This document shows positions 1 through 4,333 of a DNA stretch of 6,241 nucleotides, piece after piece. The notes under the pieces were generated by a model that searched no databases, was not told the origin of the DNA, and was given only the letters and a program-made list of their open reading frames with translations. The stretch lies in the NCBI GenBank assembly GCA_043810615.1, contig JBDROA010000017.1, forward strand, positions 1-6,241, written 5' to 3'. The position numbers and the translations under genes are program-made. Each line of letters opens with the position of its first letter. The first letter of the stretch is position 1. This stretch comes from VGBK01 sp043810615. GTDB taxonomy: Bacteria; Actinomycetota; Acidimicrobiia; Spongiisociales; UBA11373.

Positions 1-119
1 GACTCGGCAACCTCCAGATGCCGCAGCACCTCAGCCAGGTCCATGCCCTCCCCCAACAGGCGTTCCCCCTCCCGGAGCTTCCGCACCGCCTGCTCGGGGG
101 TGTGACGATGTCGCTTCAC
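1..119 (-). CDS. IS3-family transposase OrfA, N-terminal 40 residues (cut by window edge)
   Basis: OrfA is the DNA-binding subunit of IS3-family transposases. It recognises the element ends through an N-terminal helix-turn-helix and is usually joined to OrfB by programmed frameshifting. The visible residues begin VKRHRHTPEQAVRKLREGER, followed by LLGEGMDLAEVLRHLEVAES. This is the usual OrfA opening (KRRRHTPEQIVRKLREAERLL...AEVCRHLEVSE). I chose the GTG at 119-117 because a GGGAGG Shine-Dalgarno lies 9 nt upstream and because family members start at this Lys-Arg block. The in-frame ATG at 128-126 directly abuts that GGGAGG, too close for initiation. The frame is open to base 1, so the rest of orfA and orfB lie beyond the window. 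Family assignment is confident from sequence memory; whether the element is intact cannot be seen. Confidence 0.85.
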   Translation of the reverse strand, partial: MKRHRHTPEQAVRKLREGERLLGEGMDLAEVLRHLEVAE

Positions 120-128
120 TGTGATCAT

Positions 129-134
129 CCTCCC
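129..134 (-). promoter_or_regulatory. Ribosome binding site GGGAGG for IS3 OrfA
   Basis: On the minus strand GGGAGG is followed after 9 nt by the GTG codon at 119-117. The spacing decides the start: the ATG at 128 would have zero spacing. Confidence 0.6.
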
Positions 135-185
135 ATTCTCAGGGTCGGACTCCCACAGCAGGTGGACCACTATCCGGGGCTCACG

Positions 186-884
186 TCATGGCAGGACTGG
201 AGCTCCCACTGGCAACCGTCCATGCACCAGATCCTTCCAGGGGAGGTAGAAGTCCCTATCGACCCAGATGAATAGGTGGCGTTCGGTGACGTGCGCTTGC
301 CGTAGCTTGGCGATGTTGTCCCGCTTGTGAGCGTGGATGCCGACGATCCCGGTTAGATAGGGTGCTGGCGTGGAAGGGTTCTCCTCCCAGATCGTGTGGT
401 CGCCCGGAAGGGCAAGGATGACGCGGGGAGACGATGAGGCGCTCCATCGGAACCCTGCCTCGATTCCAAGCTGGAAGAGTCCTTGGACGGCCGGGTCGAG
501 GTCGGTGGAGGCGAAGAACTGCGTGCAGCCGCTCGCCTCGACCTTGCTGAGGAGAGCCGGGGCCGACTTCTCAAGCTTGCGGAAGGTGGTTCTCGGCGCA
601 GGGAAGAGGTGCCAATTGTGGGCGAGGCCTGGGGCCGGAAACACGCCGGCTGGGAAGTGCTTCGTGCGGGCTCTAGTGGCAGCCCGTGTCTGGGGGTTGG
701 TGGCCTCGGTGACCTCAAGCGCGCCGATGATTGACCCAGAAGGGGTGAGTATCTCGAAGTCGGGTTCCTGGTTGCCCAACCCATAGTCTCGGCGCCGCAG
801 CTTGAACCCAGGGCTCAGTAGTCCGACAATTCGCGCCGCCCGCTGTTCCACTGGGGAGAGTCGGGCGGGAAGCGAAGGTCCCAT
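186..884 (-). CDS. Uncharacterised protein with PD...EVT (PD-(D/E)xK-like) motif, 3' end probably truncated by IS insertion
   Basis: The 232-residue product begins MGPSLPARLSPVEQ. Near the N-terminus it shows an Asp in PDFEI (about residue 42) and 15 residues later ALEVTEAT (Glu57, Thr59). This spacing recalls PD-(D/E)xK nuclease folds, although the usual Lys is Thr here. Further on are a Trp-rich stretch and TERHLFIWVDRDFYLPWKDL. I recall a group of actinobacterial hypothetical proteins with the same order (a D...LEVT pair, then ERHLFVW, then a Pro-rich segment followed by 20-40 more residues), but none with a known function. Here the protein stops right after GAPVLP at a TGA that coincides with the inferred IS3 end, so the normal C-terminus is probably missing. 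The frame is open upstream to 1028, but that extension is Arg-rich and overlaps the 87-aa gene. A TTG at 896-894, overlapping the upstream stop as TTGA, is an alternative start. No good Shine-Dalgarno is visible. Nuclease activity is only a guess. Confidence 0.7.
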   Translation of the reverse strand: MGPSLPARLSPVEQRAARIVGLLSPGFKLRRRDYGLGNQEPDFEILTPSGSIIGALEVTEATNPQTRAATRARTKHFPAGVFPAPGLAHNWHLFPAPRTTFRKLEKSAPALLSKVEASGCTQFFASTDLDPAVQGLFQLGIEAGFRWSASSSPRVILALPGDHTIWEENPSTPAPYLTGIVGIHAHKRDNIAKLRQAHVTERHLFIWVDRDFYLPWKDLVHGRLPVGAPVLP

Positions 885-892
885 GCGAACCG

Positions 893-1156
893 TCAACCAG
901 TAATCGTCGTGATGAGTTGTACCACTGACCCGGCGGCAACGACCGCGCTGGCGATGGCGGCTAGACAAGCGGCTCGGGCAGCCGCTCTCCCGGCGCCCCC
1001 GGCCTCTTGGGTAGCGGCGCCGATCCAATCGGCGACATCCAAGGCGACGCTAGCCTGAAGCGCAGCGCTGACCTCATGCCAGGTCGCGCTGCCCGGTTGG
1101 GCGTCCGTGCGCAGACACTTGACTGGATCCGAGATTGCCCGATCGAAGTAGTCCAT
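893..1156 (-). CDS. Small putative membrane protein, 87 aa, unknown function
   Basis: I do not recognise this protein. Its first 55 residues are soluble-looking (MDYFDRAISDPVKCLRTDAQ at the start, then TWHEVSAALQASVALDVADW). Residues about 58-85 form a run of Ala, Val, Ile and Leu (AACLAAIASAVVAAGSVVQL) long enough for one transmembrane helix, ending ITTITG. It lies directly upstream of the PD...EVT gene: 8 nt separate its TGA from that ATG, and its TGA overlaps a possible TTG start. The two are therefore probably co-transcribed and translationally coupled. The Shine-Dalgarno is weak: the nearest GGAGG is about 16 nt from the ATG. Amino-acid composition looks more natural here than in the overlapping plus-strand frame at 1007-1339, which I treat as a shadow. 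It could be a membrane partner or regulator of the downstream protein, but nothing in the sequence proves a role. Confidence 0.6.
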   Translation of the reverse strand: MDYFDRAISDPVKCLRTDAQPGSATWHEVSAALQASVALDVADWIGAATQEAGGAGRAAARAACLAAIASAVVAAGSVVQLITTITG

Positions 1157-1217
1157 GAGAGCAGGCTACTCAGGGCCTCCAGGGCCGTCCGTTGGCTCTA
1201 CGCCGAAAGCGGAAGTC

Positions 1218-1238
1218 CTTCTACCGCTCTTCTACCGC
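1218..1238. repeat. Tandem 10-bp direct repeat, 11-bp period, upstream of the 87-aa gene
   Basis: CTTCTACCGC occurs at 1218-1227 and again at 1229-1238. On the minus strand this reads GCGGTAGAAG twice, about 60-80 nt upstream of the ATG at 1156. An 11-bp period places both copies on one face of the helix, as in many operators. No clear -10 or -35 box is visible beside it. It could equally be chance duplication. Confidence 0.45.
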
Positions 1239-1355
1239 ACCACCCAGAACGACCCGTCACAGGACCGCACTGGCCGACAGGACCCTCCCGCGAATCCCCT
1301 GCTCAGCGGCACATTCCGGCACAGGGCGACACCGCTTGACACGGCGCCCACCCAA

Positions 1356-1400
1356 CTGAAAAACCGGAGGTCGCCGGATCGTTCCCGGCCCTGACCACCA
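1356..1400 (+). repeat. tRNA-Phe-like 3' half, attachment-site-like direct repeat copy 1
   Basis: Read as a tRNA: anticodon loop CTGAAAA (anticodon GAA, Phe) at 1356-1362; 3' anticodon stem ACCGG at 1363-1367; variable loop AGGTC; T-stem GCCGG/CCGGC at 1373-1377 and 1385-1389; 7-nt T-loop ATCGTTC; acceptor 3' strand CCTGACC; discriminator A; encoded CCA ending at 1400. There is no 5' half: the preceding CCCAA does not pair with the anticodon stem, and no acceptor 5' strand or D-arm is found at the right distance. The T-loop is abnormal, since TTCGANN is expected. The copy at 4038-4082 matches it and continues past the CCA, as tRNA-derived att sites of integrative elements do. Confidence 0.7.
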
Positions 1401-1404
1401 CAGG

Positions 1405-1428
1405 AACCCCTTGCCGGGCAAGGGGTTT
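1405..1428 (+). terminator. Hairpin terminator after tRNA-like copy 1
   Basis: AACCCCTTG (1405-1413) pairs perfectly with CAAGGGGTT (1419-1427) around the 5-nt loop CCGGG. Only three T follow, so termination strength is uncertain. Its place four bases after an encoded CCA is typical of a tRNA terminator, and it is duplicated together with copy 2. Confidence 0.6.
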
Positions 1429-1460
1429 CGGCGTTTCAGGGCGATGTGGGTGAGTCGTGA

Positions 1461-1640
1461 GGCTCCCAACCCCACAGCAACCCCACAGGAGCTTTCCCGG
1501 TAGGCCCGATCAAGGAGTGCCGCCACCTCCTCCGGAACGAGGGGACGAGCCCGCGCAGCATCGCCGCCCGGCTCACCGCCGAGGGCCTGGAACCGAGGAG
1601 CGGCGGGGCGTGGCATCCGATGATGGTGAAGGGGGGAACG
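1461..1640 (+). pseudogene. Remnant of a serine recombinase/resolvase helix-turn-helix domain
   Basis: The plus-strand frame containing 1509 reads IKECRHLLRNEG, then TSPRSIAARLTAEGLEPRSG, then GAWHPMMV (about 1509-1628). This is the pattern of the helix-turn-helix found in the C-terminal half of large serine recombinases (usually S-L-R-x-I-A-x-x-L-N-x-x-G-I-P-T-P-R-G-G-x-W-x-x-x-T-V). There is no catalytic N-terminal domain: the frame opens after a stop at 1458-1460 and has no start codon before the match. After PMMV the sequence turns into low-complexity Gly/Pro/Arg (KGGTGREGAV and on) without the expected coding character. It lies about 100 bp downstream of the CCA of tRNA-like copy 1, where an integrase gene would be expected. 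The alternative is an unrelated small DNA-binding protein fragment. Confidence 0.5.
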
Positions 1641-1919
1641 GGTAGGGAAGGCGCAGTGATCCCCCGGAACCCTGGCCGCCCGGGCCCGGGCGGGGGACCC
1701 GCAGGCGGCTCATCGGGAAACTGGGGGGTCGCTGTGGCGGGGCCTCACGGAAACCCCATGCCTCCCCGACCGGAAGCTCCCGCTTCCCCCACCAGAGAAC
1801 CAGATGGGGCAACCGTGAGGTTCCTCCTATGGCAGAACCTTGAGGCTCCTGCTGCCCTCACCGGTTGCCTGCCCGCCCATGGCCAGTCCGGGCCGGGCTA
1901 CAAACCCCTTCGCGGTGGC
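1641..1919. other. Gap with no supported gene, downstream of secreted paralogue A
   Basis: Apart from the decaying recombinase frame I see no credible coding region here. The overlapping frames are Gly/Pro/Arg low-complexity. A short perfect hairpin GGAAGC-TCCC-GCTTCC lies at 1772-1787, and a looser one (AGGTTC 1818-1823 with GAACCT 1835-1840) lies nearby. Neither has a T-tract on the minus strand, so neither is a convincing terminator for the secreted gene. Confidence 0.4.
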
Positions 1920-2429
1920 TCAGTAGTTGTAGAGGACCGACACCCCGTAGAAGACGAGGCCGGAGTCGATGGAGACCCACAGGTAGGGTCCCGTGACGGC
2001 GGTGTTCACCCGACGCGGGCTGATCACCGAGGTGCTGGGCGTCTGAGGGTCGGCGGTGCTGTCGGTGGTGCACACACCGCCCAGGTTGAGTTGGCCGGCA
2101 GTGGGTGGGGAGGCCCGGAACACCGTGGCACAGACCTGTCCCGTTCCGCTGTAGTCGTAGGCGTAGAGGACGATCTTCCTGATGTTGACCTCCTGCACCG
2201 GGAAGACCAGTGGGGCAAGGAACCGCCCGCTGCCGGAGTTCATGTACAGCATCAGGCCCAGGTTGCTGTAGTCCAAGTTGTCGGTGGTAGGAGTGAACGA
2301 CGCCGTCGGGATCATGATCTTGCCGGTGGTGGCTCTCGGCTCGGCAGCCGTCACCACCCCCGGGCCGATCAGTACTGCTACCAGCAGCGCCGCCAGCACC
2401 GGAACCCACAGTCTCCGCATCGTGGACAT
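1920..2429 (-). CDS. Secreted protein of unknown function, paralogue A (169 aa)
   Basis: The product opens with a Sec-type signal peptide: MSTMRR, then a hydrophobic core from Leu7 to about Val26, then VTAAEP with likely cleavage after Ala28 or Ala29. The mature part of about 140 residues is rich in Ser, Thr, Pro and hydrophobic alternation (KIMIPTASF, NIRKIVLYAYDYSGTG, GPYLWVSI, GVSVLYNY), suggesting an all-beta extracellular domain. Cys100 and Cys120 are the only cysteines, are kept in paralogue B, and probably form a disulfide. I recall similar bacterial secreted proteins with an I-x-I-P-A-x-x-F start and a GPYLW motif near the end, none with a known function. The start is firm: GGGAGGGGAG lies just upstream of the ATG, and the longer frame adds an unlikely 52-residue extension before the signal peptide. 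Transcription is probably separate or shared with paralogue B 228 bp upstream. Confidence 0.85.
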   Translation of the reverse strand: MSTMRRLWVPVLAALLVAVLIGPGVVTAAEPRATTGKIMIPTASFTPTTDNLDYSNLGLMLYMNSGSGRFLAPLVFPVQEVNIRKIVLYAYDYSGTGQVCATVFRASPPTAGQLNLGGVCTTDSTADPQTPSTSVISPRRVNTAVTGPYLWVSIDSGLVFYGVSVLYNY

Positions 2430-2431
2430 GA

Positions 2432-2441
2432 CTCCCCTCCC
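2432..2441 (-). promoter_or_regulatory. Strong ribosome binding site of paralogue A
   Basis: On the minus strand GGGAGGGGAG ends 2 nt before the ATG, placing the GGAGG core at 6 nt spacing. The same 10 bases stand before paralogue B, and this fixes both starts directly at the signal peptide. Confidence 0.7.
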
Positions 2442-2463
2442 TGCTCGAAGAAACGACCAGGGA

Positions 2464-2477
2464 ATCATCGTCCCCGC
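2464..2477 (-). promoter_or_regulatory. Shared 14-bp upstream motif, copy before paralogue A
   Basis: On the minus strand GCGGGGACGATGAT ends 34 nt before the ATG. The identical 14-mer stands 36 nt before paralogue B, while the bases between differ more. It may be a promoter or regulator site kept after duplication, or simply unmutated duplicated DNA. Confidence 0.35.
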
Positions 2478-2657
2478 TGGCTCGCTTTGCTCCCTCTGCT
2501 CCCTCTCACCGGCGGACGGCACGACGACCAGGCCCACTGCTTTGCCTACGCCGCCTTGGACACCACCAGCCGATGTCCGACCCACGACCGGGCCGCAGCC
2601 CCTGACGACTCGGCGCTCATCCAGCGGTCACCCTGGGAGATCTGACGGTGTCGGTGG

Positions 2658-3173
2658 CTAGGCGTCGTAGCTGTAGAGCACCGACACCCCGAGGAAGGTG
2701 GTGCCGTCGGCGATGGAGACCCACAGGTAGGGTCCGGTGACGGCGGTGTTCACCCGGCGGGGACTGATCGCCGTAGTGCTGACCACCTGGGGGCTGACGG
2801 GGCTGTCGGTGGTGCAGACGAACCCCAGGTGGAGTTGGCCGGCAGTGGGGGGTGAGGCCCGGTACACCCTGGCGCACAGTGGGCCCGCTCCGGTGTTGTC
2901 GTAGGCGTAGAGGACGATCTTGCGGATGTTCACCACCGGCACCGGGAAGGTCAGCGGAGCGGTGAAGTTCCCGCTGGCACTGATGGTCCAGAGGCTGGCA
3001 CCGTTGTTGCTGTAGTCGTGGTTGTCGTCGGTCGGTATGAACGCTGCCGCCGGGATCATGATCTTGCCGGTGGTGGCCCTCGGCTCAGCAGCCGACACCA
3101 CACCCGGGCCGATCAGCGCTGCCACCAGCAGCGCCGCCAGCACCGGAACCCACAGTCTCCGCATCGTGGACAT
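2658..3173 (-). CDS. Secreted protein of unknown function, paralogue B (171 aa)
   Basis: This is the tandem copy of paralogue A. By my hand alignment it is identical at 128 of 169 positions without any gap, plus two extra C-terminal residues (Asp-Ala). The signal peptide is nearly identical (one change in the core, Thr to Ser before the cleavage site), and Cys100 and Cys120 are conserved. Best-kept blocks are NIRKIVLYAYD, RASPPTAGQL and a 19-residue block ISPRRVNTAV...WVSI (136-154). Most changes cluster in residues 42-80 and 125-135 and near the end, as expected for surface loops of a beta domain. It is expected to be exported and to act outside the membrane, free or cell-associated; no anchor or LPxTG motif is present. 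The start is set by the same strong GGGAGGGGAG. It lies upstream of paralogue A on the same strand and may share transcription with it. Confidence 0.85.
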   Translation of the reverse strand: MSTMRRLWVPVLAALLVAALIGPGVVSAAEPRATTGKIMIPAAAFIPTDDNHDYSNNGASLWTISASGNFTAPLTFPVPVVNIRKIVLYAYDNTGAGPLCARVYRASPPTAGQLHLGFVCTTDSPVSPQVVSTTAISPRRVNTAVTGPYLWVSIADGTTFLGVSVLYSYDA

Positions 3174-3175
3174 GA

Positions 3176-3185
3176 CTCCCCTCCC
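3176..3185 (-). promoter_or_regulatory. Strong ribosome binding site of paralogue B
   Basis: GGGAGGGGAG on the minus strand, 2 nt before the ATG at 3173, identical to that of paralogue A. Confidence 0.7.
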
Positions 3186-3209
3186 TGCTTGATTGGGATG
3201 ACAGGCGTC

Positions 3210-3223
3210 ATCATCGTCCCCGC
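3210..3223 (-). promoter_or_regulatory. Shared 14-bp upstream motif, copy before paralogue B
   Basis: GCGGGGACGATGAT on the minus strand, ending 36 nt before the ATG; identical to 2464-2477. No clear -35 or -10 hexamers accompany it. Confidence 0.35.
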
Positions 3224-3320
3224 AGCCGGGCGGCGGCGGCTCCTGGAGGCACCCGGGAAGGGCCATGTCCGGCTAAGGGCACAGGAATCCGGGTTCTCTT
3301 CCTGGTGAGGTTGGGCGGAC

Positions 3321-3545
3321 ATGAGGGTTCTGCGCCACTTGCCTGCCCCGCCGGCATCCCAGGGCGCCCGGGCCAGTGCCGGGGCGGTGGGGGACCCTGT
3401 CGGGGGCAGGGACCAGGGCGGGGTGCCGCTGTGGCAGGGGGACCGGGCGGGGGCTGCTCACACCGAGGACCACCGCCGGGAGTCCGCGGCCGCCCGCACC
3501 TCTGAGGCTCTGGCCAAGCTGCGGTGGCCCTGGACCCCCGGATGA
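3321..3545 (+). CDS. Doubtful small ORF, 74 aa, unknown
   Basis: This frame begins MRVLRHLPAPPASQ and ends AAARTSEALAKLRWPWTPG. The second half (from about 3415) has strong G/C third positions and a natural-looking charged helix (EDHRRESAAARTSEALAKLR), while the first half is Ala/Gly/Pro-rich. A weak GTGAGG lies about 12 nt before the ATG. The stop is 16 nt before the GTG of the next gene, so an operon is possible. It may be a short gene, the tail of a decayed gene, or a shadow. I do not recognise the protein. Confidence 0.3.
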   Translation: MRVLRHLPAPPASQGARASAGAVGDPVGGRDQGGVPLWQGDRAGAAHTEDHRRESAAARTSEALAKLRWPWTPG

Positions 3546-3561
3546 GAGCAATCCGGGGCGG

Positions 3562-3993
3562 GTGAGCCTCAGCGAGTACGCCCGCCAGGTCGGGAAGAGG
3601 CTCTCCACCACCCAGAGAAACGCCCACGGCTGCGTCCTGTACGTTCAACGGGGAGGCGCCCACCCGCGTACCCGGGTCAGCCTCGATGCCTGCCTGGAGT
3701 TGGCGGCCATGGGCGCCGAGCGGGCCCTCGTCACCGAAGCGGTGGCCGAGGCCCGGGGGGTCAGCGTCCAGACCGCCCGGAAGAACCACGCCCGGGAGAT
3801 GCGCACCGTCCGCTCCGAAGCTCCGGAGATGGGCGGAGAGGAGAGGACCCAGCGTTGGGACCGAGGCCCCGAGGATCGCCCGACTCTCCTACGCCGCCGC
3901 CGGGTGACCCATCCCCACGCCAACCCCACAGACGGGCGGGAAGTGGGGTACAGGCGGGGAGGGCCGGGGAGCGAGAGGCGTTGTCGGCATTGA
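3562..3993 (+). CDS. Putative helix-turn-helix DNA-binding protein, excisionase-like N-terminus (143 aa)
   Basis: From the GTG the product reads VSLSEYARQVGKRLSTTQRN, then AHGCVLYVQRGGAHPRTRVSLDACLEL. The order of an 'EYA..VG' helix, a turn, an 'STTQRN' recognition helix, and then a short hairpin ending in R-V-S-L-D resembles the winged helix-turn-helix of excisionase/MerR-type proteins. A second stretch, VTEAVAEARGVSVQTARKNH (about residues 60-79), looks like another helix-turn-helix. Third-position G/C bias is strong to about 3815 and weaker after, and the Arg-rich tail may be out of frame or decayed. The frame is open upstream to 3376, but that part is low-complexity; the GTG has only a GGGGCGG-like site just before it, so the start is uncertain. 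Lying inside the repeat-bounded segment, it could be a recombination directionality factor or a plasmid-type regulator; this is inference. Confidence 0.5.
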   Translation: MSLSEYARQVGKRLSTTQRNAHGCVLYVQRGGAHPRTRVSLDACLELAAMGAERALVTEAVAEARGVSVQTARKNHAREMRTVRSEAPEMGGEERTQRWDRGPEDRPTLLRRRRVTHPHANPTDGREVGYRRGGPGSERRCRH

Positions 3994-4006
3994 CGCCTGG
4001 CGTCAA
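3990..4006. promoter_or_regulatory. 17-bp perfect palindrome with an overlapping alternative hairpin
   Basis: TTGACGCC-T-GGCGTCAA is a perfect inverted repeat with 8-bp arms, covering the stop codon of the helix-turn-helix gene. Its 3' part can instead pair as CCTGGC (3996-4001) with GCCAGG (4009-4014) around a 7-nt loop, so the two foldings exclude each other. It may be an operator, a recombinase or relaxase binding site, or an RNA structure. No T-tract follows. Confidence 0.5.
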
Positions 4007-4037
4007 AGGCCAGGTGGGGGAACCGGGCCGCGCCGCT

Positions 4038-4082
4038 TTGAAAGACCGGAGGTCGCCGGATCGTTCCCGGCCCCGACCACCA
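4038..4082 (+). repeat. tRNA-Phe-like 3' half, attachment-site-like direct repeat copy 2
   Basis: Same layout as copy 1: anticodon loop TTGAAAG (GAA) at 4038-4044; stem ACCGG; variable loop AGGTC; T-stem GCCGG/CCGGC at 4055-4059 and 4067-4071; T-loop ATCGTTC at 4060-4066; acceptor strand CCCGACC; A; CCA ending at 4082. Upstream CCGCT (4033-4037) pairs with ACCGG at four of five positions, so the anticodon arm is almost complete here, unlike in copy 1. A D-arm and a matching acceptor 5' strand are still absent. From ACCGG to CCA the two copies differ at a single base. The CCAs of the copies lie 2,682 bp apart in the same orientation. Confidence 0.7.
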
Positions 4083-4086
4083 CAGG

Positions 4087-4110
4087 AATCCCTTGCTTGG
4101 CAAGGGGTTT
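4087..4110 (+). terminator. Hairpin terminator after tRNA-like copy 2
   Basis: AATCCCTTG (4087-4095) pairs with CAAGGGGTT (4101-4109) with one G-T wobble around the loop CTTGG, followed by TTT. It is the diverged copy of the hairpin at 1405-1428 at the same distance from the CCA. Confidence 0.6.
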
Positions 4111-4122
4111 CGGTGTTCCGGA

Positions 4123-4322
4123 GGGAGGCAGATTCCGTGTCTTCCGGAGGAGCTCCTTCCCAGGCGGTACACTTGACCGCCGCCCGTGCGGTGGCCCCGC
4201 GGCCAACCCCCCTTGGCCCGAGGCCCCCGGGCGGCACTTCACTACGGCCCGCCGGGGGGGGCCGGACAGCCGCAAACTGAAATGGCACGCCCGCCGGGAG
4301 CCGTGAGGCACGACACAAGCAC
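4123..4322. other. Non-coding leader region before the 52-aa gene
   Basis: I find no credible gene here. TACACT at 4168-4173 could be a -10 box, but no good -35 stands 16-18 nt before it; TTGACC at 4173-4178 lacks a -10. AGGAGCTCCT at 4148-4157 is a 10-bp palindrome. The stretch probably carries the promoter and 5' leader of the 52-aa gene. Confidence 0.3.
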
Positions 4323-4328
4323 AGGAGG
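4323..4328 (+). promoter_or_regulatory. Consensus ribosome binding site AGGAGG
   Basis: A perfect AGGAGG lies 5 nt before the GTG at 4334. It is the strongest evidence that the short GTG-initiated gene is translated. Confidence 0.7.
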
Positions 4329-4333
4329 TTTCC

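Larger units (their letters stand above)
1..188 (-). mobile_element. Left end of an IS3-family insertion sequence, continuing past the window
   Basis: On the minus strand the sequence from 188 leftwards begins TGACGTGAGCCCCGGATAGT, then after about 70 nt reaches the start of an IS3-type orfA. IS3-family ends normally begin with TG and lie some 50-80 bp before orfA, so 188 is the likely outer edge. The neighbouring protein gene stops exactly there, which supports the boundary. The partner inverted repeat and target duplication lie outside the window, so the edge is inferred, not proven. Confidence 0.6.

Noticed and set aside
1..884. Read-through of the TGA at 186-188 joining the PD...EVT frame to the IS3 OrfA frame (REPRIVVHLLWESDPENG between)
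   Set aside because: The two genes share a frame and the joining peptide looks protein-like, but the TGA fits an IS3 end, and OrfA has its own GTG and ribosome site. A fusion is not needed.
1356..1400. Functional tRNA-Phe gene (also at 4038-4082)
   Set aside because: No 5' acceptor strand or D-arm at the required distance in either copy, and the T-loop lacks T54 and A58.
1620..2645. 341-aa plus-strand frame over paralogue A
   Set aside because: It is antisense to a gene with a signal peptide, a strong ribosome site and a conserved paralogue, and its product is Gly/Pro/Arg/His low-complexity. Only its first few codons belong to the recombinase remnant.
3211..3789. 192-aa minus-strand frame
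   Set aside because: Pro/Gly/Arg-rich shadow of the plus-strand helix-turn-helix gene, with no ribosome site.
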